A stretch of 64,000 nt of DNA from Microbulbifer sp. VAAF005 (GTDB lineage Bacteria > Pseudomonadota > Gammaproteobacteria > Pseudomonadales > Cellvibrionaceae), in contig NZ_CP120233.1 in the NCBI RefSeq assembly GCF_030012985.1, positions 4,335,001 to 4,399,000 of the forward strand. Direction: 5' to 3'. The notes under the pieces were generated by a model. That model saw only the letters and a program-made list of their open reading frames with translations, did no database searches and was not told the DNA's origin. A program made the translations under genes and the position numbers. Of the stretch, positions 47,114 to 58,168 are shown piece after piece; position 1 is the first letter of the stretch, and every line of letters starts with the position of its first letter.

Positions 47114-48262
47114 TCAGCTTAACCGGGTGACACCGTCGGTGCGGAACCTCGAGAACATAAACTGCCACAGTTGTAGAGTTCGCACCCGAAAGCCACCTGC
47201 GCAGGCAAGCAGGTAGTAGCGCCACATTCTGTAGAAGCGCTGGCCATAGCGATCGGCAAAGTGCGGCCAATTTTTCTCGAAGTTTTCATGCCAGGCCATT
47301 AGTGTTTTATCGTAGTAATAGCCGAAGTTGTGTACGTCTTCACATACTAAGAGGCGATCGGCAGCATCCCCTATTTGCCCCAATGAAGGCACTTCACCAC
47401 CGGGAAAAATATATTTTTCTGTCCATAAGTCAGTGGAGGAACTACGAATATTGTTACCGATAGTGTGCAGCAGCATTAGTCCATCTTTATCCAGGCAGCG
47501 TTGAGCTACCTGCATGAAGGTGCGATAGTTCTTATGCCCTACATGTTCAAACATCCCGACACTGGCAATTCGATCGAAAGGTTCATTTAAGTCACGGTAA
47601 TCCATCAGCTTCACGGTAATGGGCAGGTCGTTATAGCGCTCTGCTACATAGGCACGCTGTTCCCGGGAGATGGTGATACCGACACACTCCACCTGGTATT
47701 TCTGCGCTGCATAGCTGACCAGGCTGCCCCACCCGCAACCGATGTCCAGCAGGCGCATACCAGGCTTCAGCTCCAGTTTTCGGCAGATCAGATCAAGTTT
47801 TGCCTCTTGGGCTTCATCCAGGGTTGTTGCGTCTTTCCAATAACCACAACTGTAGGTGAGACGGGAATCGAGCATGGCGCTGTAGAACTCGTTGCCCAAA
47901 TCGTAGTGCTGTACGCCTACATTGAATGAGCGGCTTTTACTTTGTAAGTTCAGCAAGTTGCTGCGTATAGTTCGCCATAAGTAGCGCCAGTTTTTTAAAT
48001 TGAGGTGTAGCTCTGCGGACAGTAGCCGTTGCATGAACTGGTCCAAAGCCTGCACGTCCCAGTCGCCGCGCATATACGTCTCGCCCAGCCCCAGGCTGTG
48101 CCGAGCGATGATCTCATCCAGGGCTGCTTCCCGGTTGAGTTGTAGATCCCAGGGCCTCTCCCCATTAATTTGAATGTCCGCTTTTGCTAAAATATCGTCC
48201 ACTAAATGGCGGCTACGCCCGATAGCTGGCACTTCTATCGCATCCTGCTGCTCGCTTGCCAT
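47114..48262 (-). CDS. cfa: Cyclopropane-fatty-acyl-phospholipid synthase
   Basis: SAM-dependent enzyme that adds a methylene bridge across unsaturated acyl chains of membrane lipids. The 382-residue product has the N-terminal substrate domain, including LGETYMRGDWDV, and the methyltransferase core with VQHYDLGNEFYSAMLD, YSCGYWKDA, MRLLDIGCGWGSLV, ISREQ and FEHVGHKNYRTFM. The C-terminal block HNFGYYYDKTLMAW is typical. It is divergent from fxsA. Confidence 0.95.
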   Translation of the reverse strand: MASEQQDAIEVPAIGRSRHLVDDILAKADIQINGERPWDLQLNREAALDEIIARHSLGLGETYMRGDWDVQALDQFMQRLLSAELHLNLKNWRYLWRTIRSNLLNLQSKSRSFNVGVQHYDLGNEFYSAMLDSRLTYSCGYWKDATTLDEAQEAKLDLICRKLELKPGMRLLDIGCGWGSLVSYAAQKYQVECVGITISREQRAYVAERYNDLPITVKLMDYRDLNEPFDRIASVGMFEHVGHKNYRTFMQVAQRCLDKDGLMLLHTIGNNIRSSSTDLWTEKYIFPGGEVPSLGQIGDAADRLLVCEDVHNFGYYYDKTLMAWHENFEKNWPHFADRYGQRFYRMWRYYLLACAGGFRVRTLQLWQFMFSRFRTDGVTRLS

Positions 48263-48406
48263 TCAATCCTCCCTATCTCCAGTTTTCGTGGGGTTGAATA
48301 AGGCGCCCTTGAATAATTTGCCTCCCCACTCCATTTACTACAGCATATTGAAAAAACCGTGATCGCCCCGGCTCTCTGCGAAGCTGGTTAACTAGGAATT
48401 CCCGCA

Positions 48407-48892
48407 ATGCGCCCATTACTACTTCTATTTATAGCTCTACCTGTACTCGAAATGTGGGTGTTGATTGCCGTAGGCAGTGAAATTGGCGCCCTGCCAACGA
48501 TCGGTCTGGTTATTTTGACCGCAGTGGTAGGAGTGACACTGCTTCGCCGCCAGGGAATCTCTACCTTGATGCGGGCCCAAGAGAAGATGCAGGCTGGAAA
48601 TATTCCCGCCAAAGAGATGGTTGAAGGGATATTCCTCGCTGTAGGCGGTGTGTTGTTACTCACTCCGGGCTTTATTACCGACTTCTTCGGCTTTATCTGC
48701 CTGATACCGGGGCTCAGGAACCTGTTGCTCGGTTTTATCCTTCGCCATGTAAAAGTGGTTCCCCCGCAGCACTTCAATCAGTCGCCAAATCACAAGCATG
48801 GCGATGACATTATTGAGGGGGAGTATTCGAAAGATGAGAAGCGCCCCGGAGAGAATCAACACTCCGTTGAAGATAAGCGCCCCAAGTCCTGA
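48407..48892 (+). CDS. FxsA family membrane protein
   Basis: 161-residue protein with an N-terminal FxsA domain: PLLLLFIALPVLEMWVLIAVG, TIGLVILTAVVGVTLLRRQG, FLAVGGVLLLTPGFITDFFGF and IPGLRNLLLG, making four membrane segments. A charged C-terminal tail follows. In E. coli fxsA lies near groESL and its overproduction blocks F-exclusion of phage T7. Here it likewise directly precedes groES. Confidence 0.88.
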   Translation: MRPLLLLFIALPVLEMWVLIAVGSEIGALPTIGLVILTAVVGVTLLRRQGISTLMRAQEKMQAGNIPAKEMVEGIFLAVGGVLLLTPGFITDFFGFICLIPGLRNLLLGFILRHVKVVPPQHFNQSPNHKHGDDIIEGEYSKDEKRPGENQHSVEDKRPKS

Positions 48893-48958
48893 TTGGGTTA
48901 AAAAACATACAAAATGTCAGTGATGAGAATTTGCTTTGCAGTTTTTTCACCTGATGGT

Positions 48959-48986
48959 GTTGAAATCCTTATTCCCGCCCATAGAT
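48959..48986 (+). promoter_or_regulatory. Sigma-32-type heat-shock promoter of groESL
   Basis: GTTGAAA (48959-48965) and CCCATAGAT (48978-48986) are 12 bases apart, close to the RpoH consensus (CTTGAAA-N13-14-CCCATNT). The site lies about 120 bases before groES. Confidence 0.75.
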
Positions 48987-49107
48987 AGGGTTCAACTGAG
49001 AATTAAGCCCCGCCTCTGGGGATCAGAGAGGGGTGAGGTTACCGGCCCAAAGGGCCAGTGCCGTCCATGTTGGAAACCATTAAAACGACTCAATGGAGAA
49101 CTTATCC

Positions 49108-49401
49108 ATGAAAATTCGTCCTTTACACGACCGCGTCGTAGTACGCCGTAAGGAAGAAGAAGCGATGTCAGCTGGCGGTATCGTGCTGCCAGGCGCTGCC
49201 AAAGAAAAGCCGAACCAAGGTGAAGTGGTAGCCGTGGGTGAGGGCAAGCAGCTGGACAATGGCGACGTTCGCGCACTGTCTGTGAAGGTAGGTGACACTG
49301 TTGTTTTCGGTCGCTATGCCGACAGCAATACCCTCAAGGTGGAAGGCGAAGAGCTGATCATCATGAGCGAAGGTGACATCTACGGCGTGTTGGAAGGCTA
49401 A
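49108..49401 (+). CDS. groES: Co-chaperonin GroES
   Basis: 97-residue co-chaperonin that caps the GroEL cavity. [38 protein letters not shown] (the mobile loop region) and [12 protein letters not shown] are canonical. The ATG at 49108 is preferred over an in-frame ATG 15 bases upstream because it matches the family N-terminus. It is followed by groEL after 48 bases. Confidence 0.97.
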   Translation: MKIRPLHDRVVVRRKEEEAMSAGGIVLPGAAKEKPNQGEVVAVGEGKQLDNGDVRALSVKVGDTVVFGRYADSNTLKVEGEELIIMSEGDIYGVLEG

Positions 49402-49437
49402 GGCCAGCCTTTAACTTTACTCGCAAAAAGAATTTGA

Positions 49438-51090
<1,653 letters not shown>

Positions 51091-51110
51091 GCCGGCCTTA
51101 AAGCCTATCT

Positions 51111-51140
51111 AAAAAGCCCCGCAATTGCGGGGCTTTTTTT
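51111..51140 (+). terminator. Terminator after groEL
   Basis: AAAAAGCCCCGCAATTGCGG continues into GGCTTTTTTT, giving a perfect stem with a T-run. Confidence 0.92.
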
Positions 51141-51425
51141 TGCCTTGTGGGAAGTGGGTTACTGGGGACTGACTATGTGATTAAAGCTTGCAGTTTGAGA
51201 GGTGTCCACAGGCTCTTAAATCGATATGTATAAATTGGGTAAGTATAAAACAGCTTCTCAGGGCTTCGCTGCAACACGCTCTGAGTTAGACGAGTTGTCA
51301 GTTTTTTAGAGAAACTTAATTGGATTACTAAAACTCAATTATAAAATAGCACCCTAATATTTCGTCAATTTATCTCCGAATTCTTAGAGGTGCCTTGTAG
51401 GGATTTCGGCGTGCTTAAAGATATA

Positions 51426-52433
51426 TTATGCAGGTGTTGTGTAAGGTTGAGGGAAGAAGTTATCACAACTAATCATATCAGCTTTACTTGCGCTCTTATA
51501 AATCTCGTAGCCAACTGCTATATCTAATATTCCCATTCCAAATGGTGAGTATATTCTTGGCTTCCTATAGTCAATTTCTACCGAATGGTCTATTAAGTCT
51601 ACAATATCTCCAGAAATAAAAAGCCTATTCCCTATTAATTGTTCAGCTAAATGTAATGAAGTGTTTGCCTTAACTGCATGATCTGTATTGTCTGTGAAGT
51701 TTTGACTTTTGCATATTATGCTAGGACTTATGTCGCGTAATGACATATGCAAAATTGTTGGATTCATTGAAAAAAGCTCCATATCATCTACATACGGGTT
51801 AATAGCTGAGGTAGTAAATACAATCATATCTGATTCAACTATCGTAGATATATCTGTGCTCACTGTGGTCTTATGATTTGAAAATTTCTTTTCAAAATGT
51901 TTTGCTCTACCCTTTGATAAGTCTACTATGTTTAGCTTTTCAATTTTCCAGTCTAAGGAGTGAAACAAGGATACAATTGTCTTAGCTATGAGGCCGGCTC
52001 CCACAATGGATAGATTCTTTATATGGCCTTTTGTTGGATGAAGATAGGTGGCGCCTAAAATTGCGGATGCAGCCGTACGAGATGCTGAGATTAGTGAGCC
52101 TTCCAGGCAGGCAATGGGGTATCCTGTATTGCCACAGTTAAGAGTAATAGTGGCAGATGCCCTGTCTAACTCGTTGTTGACGTTTTCTGGGTAACTTGCA
52201 ATCCACTTAATTCCTGAAACTTTATCCTCATCTTGAATGGAGGCTGGCAAGGCAATAATTCTATTTTCCGGTGAAGAGGGAAACTTTAAAAAGTAGCTGT
52301 CAGGGCAAATAGTATTACCATTTTTGAATGATTTATATGTTCTTTTTACAGTTTCTATAATTTCTTGGTTGTGAGTGCCTAGCCATTTTTGAATGGTGTC
52401 TGCACCTAATATTTTAAAACTTCTTGTCATCAT
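51426..52433 (-). CDS. SbnB-like NAD-dependent dehydrogenase (ornithine cyclodeaminase fold)
   Basis: 335-residue member of the ornithine cyclodeaminase/mu-crystallin family. The nucleotide-binding loop is SIVGAGLIAKTIVSLFHSL; other blocks are YFLKFPSSPENRIIALPA and EGSLISASRTAASAI. In siderophore pathways SbnB oxidises N-(1-amino-1-carboxyl-2-ethyl)-glutamate, made by SbnA, to 2,3-diaminopropionate and 2-oxoglutarate. The SbnA-like gene lies 13 bases upstream on the same strand, which makes this reading much more likely than ornithine cyclodeaminase. AT-rich compared with the flanking core. Confidence 0.8.
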   Translation of the reverse strand: MMTRSFKILGADTIQKWLGTHNQEIIETVKRTYKSFKNGNTICPDSYFLKFPSSPENRIIALPASIQDEDKVSGIKWIASYPENVNNELDRASATITLNCGNTGYPIACLEGSLISASRTAASAILGATYLHPTKGHIKNLSIVGAGLIAKTIVSLFHSLDWKIEKLNIVDLSKGRAKHFEKKFSNHKTTVSTDISTIVESDMIVFTTSAINPYVDDMELFSMNPTILHMSLRDISPSIICKSQNFTDNTDHAVKANTSLHLAEQLIGNRLFISGDIVDLIDHSVEIDYRKPRIYSPFGMGILDIAVGYEIYKSASKADMISCDNFFPQPYTTPA

Positions 52434-52446
52434 GGTATTTCTCTTT

Positions 52447-53423
52447 TTAGGATGCCGCTTTAACTTTTTCTAGCCAAAAATCATCGGATATATAAAAATT
52501 AGATTTTACCCATTGAGGGTTATACAGCGTATTGATATATCGCTCACCGAAGTCAGGAGATATAGCGACAATATTTGCATCGTTAGGAATTTTATCTTTA
52601 CAGCTCTCTATTCCGGCTAAAACGGTGCCAGAAGACCCACCGAGTAAAATGCCTTTTCTAGCCATTCTGTGGCACATCTCTATTGTGTTTTTTTCAGGAA
52701 CTCTAACTAATTTATCATATATTGATCTTTCGCTAATTGGAGGCTCCACACTTGTACCTAGGCCAGGAATATACCGTTTCCCAGGGCTGCCCCCAAATGT
52801 AACAGAACCTTCGGAGTCTATTGCTATAATCTTCACATTTGGTATATATTCAGATATGTATTGACTAACCCCCCTAAAGTTCCGGTGGTTCCCGCTCCAA
52901 TAAACAAATAATCCAAATTGGGAAAGTGCGTTGCTATGCTACGCGCTGTATTTAAATAATGGGCTTCAATGTTATCAGTATTTTGATATTGATTTACCCA
53001 TACAAGAGAGTTGTCCTCATTGCACATTTCTTGAATTTTATCAATTCTTGATTTCAAATAACCGCCGTTAGAATCTTTTTTAGTGACTTTTATTATTTCT
53101 CCTCCATAAGCTTTAATTAGATTCTCAGAAGTTGGTAAAATGTTCGGGTCAGCAACACATATAAAAGGGTAACCTCTTATTGCGCAAACAATGCTAAGTG
53201 CAATTCCTAGATTGCCTGATGAGCTTTCTATAATGGTTGAGTTTGTGCTCAGCTTCCCTTCTAGTTTAAGGCGTGTCATCATTTTTAAAGCAGGTTTGAT
53301 TTTTATAGATCCGCCTAGTGAAAATCCCTCTAATTTTAGGTAAAGATTTGCATGTTGAATAATATCTGAGTTTTTTAGAAAAATATCATCAAAGACTAAT
53401 TCTGAGGCGCTGTTATATATCAT
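52447..53423 (-). pseudogene. SbnA-like PLP-dependent synthase, frame-shifted
   Basis: Two frames together give a SbnA/cysteine-synthase-like enzyme of about 325 residues. The N-terminal part (from 53423) has GGSIKIKPALK with the likely PLP Lys, ESSSGNLGIALSIV and GAGTTGTLGGL. The C-terminal part has IAIDSEGSVTFGG, IPGLGTS and LGGSSGTVLAGI. The frame breaks at a G6 run (52869-52874, read on the minus strand); seven G would restore it. SbnA joins O-phosphoserine and glutamate, the first step to 2,3-diaminopropionate. Start preceded by AAGGAAG. It may be a functional gene with a sequencing error. Confidence 0.75.
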
Positions 53424-54136
53424 AAAACTTCCTTTTTACATAATTACACAAAAATTTAGTTCCCTCTCAAGCGCTGTGTTTATATTTTTCTTATAATTTA
53501 GCTGCTAAAATCATACATGATTTCTCTTTGGTTCTACTGCTGTGATATGGCAGTGGTATATATTGTTTGGGTTAATAAGTTTAGGTTTTTCTCGTTGTTT
53601 TATGGCTTCACATAAATGGGCTTTACTTTGGGGTGGCTAAATAAGTCCTCATTATCTTATTGATTTATGTAATTTTTAACGTTTCATAGTGGGCTTGTAT
53701 GTTATGCAATATAAATTAGTGTTGATTGCAGATGCATCAATATTGGCGCTTGTATGAGGATGTGTAATTTATCTCGATATTGGTCCTTTTGGAGCGAAGC
53801 TTTCAAGGTTCTTCGTAGCTATTTCTGTCTTATGGTTCTCTATGGATATAATTTAACATTTAAGGGGTGCGGTAAATTGCCTATTGCCTAGACATAATTC
53901 TGTTAGTTTTCTCAGTTCTGGTTAGGTTGACCTGTGCGGATAAATCACAGGATAGAATAAGATTTTAATCTTTCTTTCAGCTCCCCCTGTTGTTTATAAA
54001 CTATTTGCCGCTCCCAATGAGTGTTTATATAACGTTTATTGGGTGATTTCTCTAGTGGGGGCTTCTCGCATTAATTGACTGTTTGAGCATCTTCGTCGCT
54101 TAGTTAACAATAAAGCTTTACGCTGATAGTTTTAAA

Positions 54137-54166
54137 TACCGACCTATCTAGTAGGTTGGGTATAAT
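54137..54166 (+). promoter_or_regulatory. Palindrome overlapping a -10-like hexamer
   Basis: ACCTA-TCTAG-TAGGT (54142-54156) is a perfect palindrome that extends imperfectly to about 54137-54162 and abuts TATAAT (54161-54166). The form recalls operators of TetR-type repressors. No -35 is evident. Confidence 0.3.
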
Positions 54167-54178
54167 CTTTAATCTACT

Positions 54179-54213
54179 GCTGCCGACAAATAATGTGAGG
54201 GGCAGCCTTTTTT
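54179..54213 (+). terminator. Terminator-like hairpin in the cluster gap
   Basis: GCTGCC and GGCAGC form a 6-base stem around a 16-base loop and are followed by CTTTTTT. Confidence 0.45.
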
Positions 54214-54520
54214 AGAGCCTAAATCTTATACATCTTCTGACTCCTTAAGCGCAAATAACTTTATGCTTTTTTTGCAAAAGTAATTTTTGTCAGTTGTACT
54301 ATCTAATAATTTTGCTGAGCACCTTATGAGTTAAATTTGTTAAATAAAAAATTTATCGAGCTCCGACAATCAGCTCTCATGTAAGTGAATGAGTGATTGC
54401 AATTAAAGTCCTTCAACTATATCTCTAATAACGTTCTTTTGAGTTCTCTTCATTACAGGAGGTCTATATGGTAGATCGAAATCAATTATTCAGGATATCC
54501 TATATGGCTGGTAGTCGTCT

Positions 54521-55131
54521 CTAAAAAGCCATGTATATGCCTACGCCGATTAAAAGATAACCTGGTACACTTTGAGTGAAGCTGCTTTGACTTGTGGATA
54601 CCTTAACTAAAGAGCTAAGAAAGCAATAGAGAAAATTAAAGAATGTTGCTCCTGCACAAAACAGTGCACCTAGTATCAGAATGCTTATTTCACTGTCTGG
54701 TGACTCCGGTATGAACTGGGGTATAAATGCGAGAAAAAAATACCTACTTTGGGGTTTAATACACTCGTTAAAAGACCTTGTGTTAAATATTTCCATTTCT
54801 CCGTAGAGGCGACCGGATTTTTTCGAGCAATCCCCTTTTTTGAGTTAAAGGCATCAAGCACTATACTTCCGCCCAACCAAATAAGGTATATGCACCCCAA
54901 ATATTTAAGAGCGTTAAACAATAAAGGGGTGCTTGCAATAATAGCTGAAACACCTATGTAAGTTATAATCACATGGAAAAGATAACCCAAGGCAAGTCCA
55001 ACAATACTAAGGGTTGCAGCTATCCAACCTCGATACTTATAATTACTAATAACAAAAACTACATCTGGTCCTGGAATAGCATTTATTATAATGGAAGTTG
55101 ATATAAAAAGAAGATAATTAATTTCACTCAT
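54521..55131 (-). pseudogene. LysE-family amino-acid exporter, frame-shifted
   Basis: LysE/RhtB-type carrier of about 203 residues when two frames are joined. The N-terminal part has the family signature NAIPGPDVVFVISNYKYRGW and several helices, then LLTSVLNPKVGIFF. The next frame continues at once with LAFIPQFIPES and three more helices. The break is in seven T (54734-54740 as A on the plus strand); eight would restore the frame. It overlaps the formyltransferase gene by 8 bases, suggesting coupled expression. LysE proteins export basic or small neutral amino acids, which suits a diaminopropionate-type product. Confidence 0.75.
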
Positions 55132-55957
55132 TACTTATCTCCAGTTCATTGTGCTTTAGCTTTAAGAATCTTTCATTAGAGCGGATAGCTGTTTCTTGAG
55201 AATAGTGTTTTGAATAAAATTCTTTCCCAATATTGTCCTGCTTGTACGCATCATTTATACAAAATGAATTATCCTCAAGAGCATACTCAATTAGCAATTT
55301 AAATGCGAGAAGGTAACTTTCAGCTTTTATATGGCTTATTGAGGAGTGCGACCAGACCCTATTTAATTTTTTAGTTTTTATTATGTTTCCGGTATCTACA
55401 CCGCTATCAATGTAGTGGATAGTAGCGCCGGCAGTATTTTCGACTCCTTCGATACTAGATTCAAGGATATACTGCTCAATTGCGTGCATTCCTTTTGCAA
55501 AAGGCAGAATAGCAGTATGTGCATTGACTACTCTGCCTGAAAAAATATCTATCCACCAAGGAGATAGGATGCAATCCAAAAATATTCCAGCTCTTTTATC
55601 TGAAGTGTCTTTCTCTAATTTTACTCTTAAGTTATCCGAGTTTAAGTCTTGGGATTCTATTATGTGGTTCCCACTTAAGCAGTGTAACTGCGGGATATCG
55701 TAAAGTTTTAATAGTTCTCTTTCCGCAGAACTAACACCCTTATAAGCTTTGTTTATAGCTTCAATTTGAGAACTTTTGCAGCTGAAATTTGATCTTTTGT
55801 GTGCGTGATCTAAATCTCTTTTTGATAATCCATTTTTATTTCTAATTATAAAAATAAATTTGTCGTATTTACCTGACTTTTCTAGGTTTTCAACCGCTGA
55901 GTTGACTAAAAAAGATGTGTGAAATAAAGCTTCTGTAACGATATAGAAATTACTCAT
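55124..55957 (-). CDS. Formyltransferase-family enzyme
   Basis: 277-residue protein with a formyl-transferase N domain (Fmt/ArnA/GART superfamily). The catalytic Asn and His are visible in VVNAHTAILPFAKGMHAIEQ, and the Asp in GATIHYIDSGVDTGNII. The N-terminal ~120 residues are divergent, and the Fmt C-terminal domain is absent. A 10-formyl-tetrahydrofolate-dependent N-formylation of an amino compound is the likely chemistry. It is the first gene of a pair with the LysE carrier and lies upstream of the sbnA/sbnB-like genes. The substrate is unknown. Confidence 0.78.
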   Translation of the reverse strand: MSNFYIVTEALFHTSFLVNSAVENLEKSGKYDKFIFIIRNKNGLSKRDLDHAHKRSNFSCKSSQIEAINKAYKGVSSAERELLKLYDIPQLHCLSGNHIIESQDLNSDNLRVKLEKDTSDKRAGIFLDCILSPWWIDIFSGRVVNAHTAILPFAKGMHAIEQYILESSIEGVENTAGATIHYIDSGVDTGNIIKTKKLNRVWSHSSISHIKAESYLLAFKLLIEYALEDNSFCINDAYKQDNIGKEFYSKHYSQETAIRSNERFLKLKHNELEISNE

Positions 55958-56255
55958 TTATTCCCTAAACGATATACATTGTCTACCCTGACATGCGGGA
56001 AGAAGTTATATGCGAAATCATTCTTTGTCAAGGGTTAACTGAATAAAAATAACTATAAATGCAAGATTTTCACTTAAAATTGTATGATTAATTGATTTTT
56101 TTCGCTGCGGGTTGTTCGCGTGACTATTTTTCGCTCATTACTGTGGATTTCAGACTTAGTACTTTCTGAGTTGTCATAACAACGGACATGCTCGGTATAG
56201 AGGAGTGATCCTGCGGACGCTCTCTTAAGCTATCAACTATGCAGAAGAGGTGCCC

Positions 56256-56957
56256 TATGACACGATAAAGTAAATCAACCAAAACAACTCGAAATCAATA
56301 CTGGGAGGAGTATAGAAAAGATAAACTAGCACTATGTTGTGGCCAATGCCGGTGTACGCGTTGCCGCTAAATAGCTAAGGCTGCATTCTTCCCAGATTTA
56401 TGGGTAGTGAAGTGAGGCTAAGTTATATTAGTGTCAAGAAGCTGCCGAAAAAGAGTTAGCTGCAGAGAATGCCGGTCTTAAGCGCCAGTTAGCTGAGCAA
56501 TCGTAAGAACCGGCAATGTTTAAAAAGGCCGCAGTGTACTTTGCAAAGAGCCTGGAATTAGGTACGCCTTTATACAAAAGTACGGGTAAGCGTTCATATT
56601 GAGACGATAGCCAAGGTGTTGGATGTATCTCGTAGCGGGTTTTATGATTGGGTGTGAAGACCGGCTACTCACTCTAAGTGTCAGTAATACCGAATGCAGC
56701 GTGATGACTTGGTACAGTAGAGCTTTATAGTCAAAAAGAGTAGCCGAGCGACTCACCTGGCAGGGGGGCAGGGGAATAAATATAATCAAAAAACAGTTGC
56801 TATCAGTTTGCGTCGACAGGGGCTATAAGTCAAAGCAGCCAAGAGATTTAAGGCCGCAACCTGCTCAAAACATTATCTACCAGTGGCTCCAGGTTTGTTC
56901 GAGTAAAACTTCGATGTTGGTGCGTCAAATCTGAAGTGGGGTGGGGACATCACATAA
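56256..56957 (+). pseudogene. Degenerate IS3-family transposase (OrfA and OrfB relics)
   Basis: The translation over several frames matches IS3-type elements. OrfA pieces are TRNQYWEEYRKDKLAL, VANAGVRVAAK, LHSSQIYG and AEKELAAENAGLKRQLAEQS then FKKAAVYFAKSLE. OrfB pieces are KTVAISLRRQGL and LKWGGDITYIY. Multiple stops and frameshifts are present, so it is inactive. It borders the right side of the AT-rich cluster. Confidence 0.7.
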
Positions 56958-57091
56958 ATACAAATGATCTACTGAGACGTTTCTTCCCGAAAGGTATAAA
57001 AATTGGCAAGATACCCAAAAGCCGTATTGATGATGTAGTGTTCCGAATAAACATTCGTCCAAGAAAAGTTCTAAATTACTTGAGCCACTAG
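56958..57091 (+). pseudogene. C-terminal fragment of an IS30-family transposase
   Basis: An open stretch reads NDLLRRFFPKGIKIGKI, RIDDVVFRINIRPRKVLNY and then a stop. This matches the end of IS30-type transposases (LLRRYFPKG and NxRPRKxL). It follows directly on the IS3 relic, showing layered insertions or deletion between elements. Confidence 0.65.
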
Positions 57092-57236
57092 GATTTCTAG
57101 CGGGCAGGGGGGACACTTATGTTGGCATCTAGGTTTTATTTTTTTTCAGAATAACCAGTTTACACCGAGTTGTAAACGCTTCTGCCGCAGCTTTTTAGTG
57201 GGCTTGAGTTGAGACAAAAGAGCCAAGTGGGGAAAT

Positions 57237-57653
57237 ATGGATATCTACGAAATGGTAGAGTCAGGAGATCTGACAGTACCTGAGTGTGCGAAAACTCTGG
57301 GATTTGAGTTAATAAGCTATTCACGTGAAAAAATGGAGATCAAAGCCCGATTTTTTGCCAGTGAGTCATTCTTAAATCCTGCGGGAACAATACAGGGTGG
57401 GTTTCTATGTGCAATGCTCGACGACGTAATGGGTCCTGCATTGGTATTTTCACTGAATATTGGTCAGTTTGCTCCGACACTAGAGCTAAAGACTCAATTT
57501 GTTCGGCCAGCTAAAGTGGGACCAGTTGAGGGTGTGGGCAGAGTTGTATCTAGAGGTGGAACTGTCTGCTTTCTGGAAGGAGAGCTTCTTCAAGAGGGGA
57601 AGCTTATTGCTAGGGCAACCGCTACCGCTTTAATAAAGGGACACAATTTATAA
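57237..57653 (+). CDS. PaaI-type hotdog thioesterase
   Basis: 138-residue protein of the PaaI/YigI-type acyl-CoA thioesterase family. The marker FLNPAGTIQGGFLCAMLDDVMG holds the catalytic acidic residue after the HGG-like turn (here QGG), followed by APTLELKTQFVRPAKVG. The His of the usual HGG motif is Gln, which also occurs in some relatives. A GGGG sequence lies just upstream. It may share a transcript with the next gene. Confidence 0.85.
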   Translation: MDIYEMVESGDLTVPECAKTLGFELISYSREKMEIKARFFASESFLNPAGTIQGGFLCAMLDDVMGPALVFSLNIGQFAPTLELKTQFVRPAKVGPVEGVGRVVSRGGTVCFLEGELLQEGKLIARATATALIKGHNL

Positions 57654-57690
57654 ATCCTTGATGAAGGATGTGATGTTTTCTGAGGTAAGA

Positions 57691-58119
57691 ATGAGTTTTG
57701 AACATAGCATATATAGCTCCCCGGAAAGTGAGCTTTGCCCGGAGGGGAAGAAGCGGGTTAAGTTGGGGAGCGTTCTTTCTATATTGGGCGCTGTTCTTCA
57801 AACCCCGATTATTGTCTTCTTTCATTTGGGGATGTTGAGTTTTTGGGAAACTTTTCAGATCGCCCAATCACTTGATACATCCCCTGAAGTAATGGCAGGC
57901 ATGATGAGTCAATCCCTCTCTAATTTTGCTATAGGAGGCCTATTGTCTGGTCCAGGCTTGTTGATTTCCTGTACTGCTTTGTTTTTATCGTCTTTTCGAG
58001 CTAAGTGGTTGTTCTGGTATTCTTTAATACTATCACTGATTTGGATTAGCTTTTTTCCGTTTGGGACACTATTTGGTTTGATATATCTGTTTATAATTTT
58101 GATTAAACGAAAATCGTAA
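57691..58119 (+). CDS. Small multi-pass membrane protein of unknown function
   Basis: 142 residues from the ATG at 57691, preceded by GAGGTAAG. Three hydrophobic segments are predicted: SILGAVLQTPIIVFFHLGML, a middle one around FAIGGLLSGPGLLISCTALF and a last one (WYSLILSLIWISFFPFG followed by LIYLFIILI). A basic tail KRKS ends the chain. An in-frame TTG at 57658 is possible. No family was recognised with confidence. Confidence 0.6.
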   Translation: MSFEHSIYSSPESELCPEGKKRVKLGSVLSILGAVLQTPIIVFFHLGMLSFWETFQIAQSLDTSPEVMAGMMSQSLSNFAIGGLLSGPGLLISCTALFLSSFRAKWLFWYSLILSLIWISFFPFGTLFGLIYLFIILIKRKS

Positions 58120-58168
58120 ATGCAGATCTGATCCAATTTTTCCTGATTTGTAAAGTGAGGTGAAATAA

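Larger units (their letters stand above)
53424..54520. other. Long AT-rich gap within the diaminopropionate-type cluster
   Basis: About 1.1 kb with no convincing gene on either strand. It separates sbnA/sbnB-like genes from the LysE/formyltransferase pair. The left end should hold the promoter of the sbnA-like gene, with a TTGAGA and a TAATTA-like pair near 53440-53475 on the minus strand. An imperfect palindrome over a TATAAT lies near 54137-54166 and a terminator-like hairpin at 54179-54213. A deleted regulator gene is possible. Confidence 0.4.

Noticed and set aside
51141..51425. Possible small RNA between groEL and the sbnB-like gene.
   Set aside because: No promoter plus terminator pair could be recognised.
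54460..54580. A perfect AGGAGG followed by an ATG and a short plus-strand frame.
   Set aside because: The frame encodes only a few dozen residues, overlaps the end of the LysE gene on the other strand and resembles nothing known.
56520..56789. Minus-strand frame over the IS3 relic.
   Set aside because: The plus-strand translation matches IS3 transposases; the opposite frame is a shadow.
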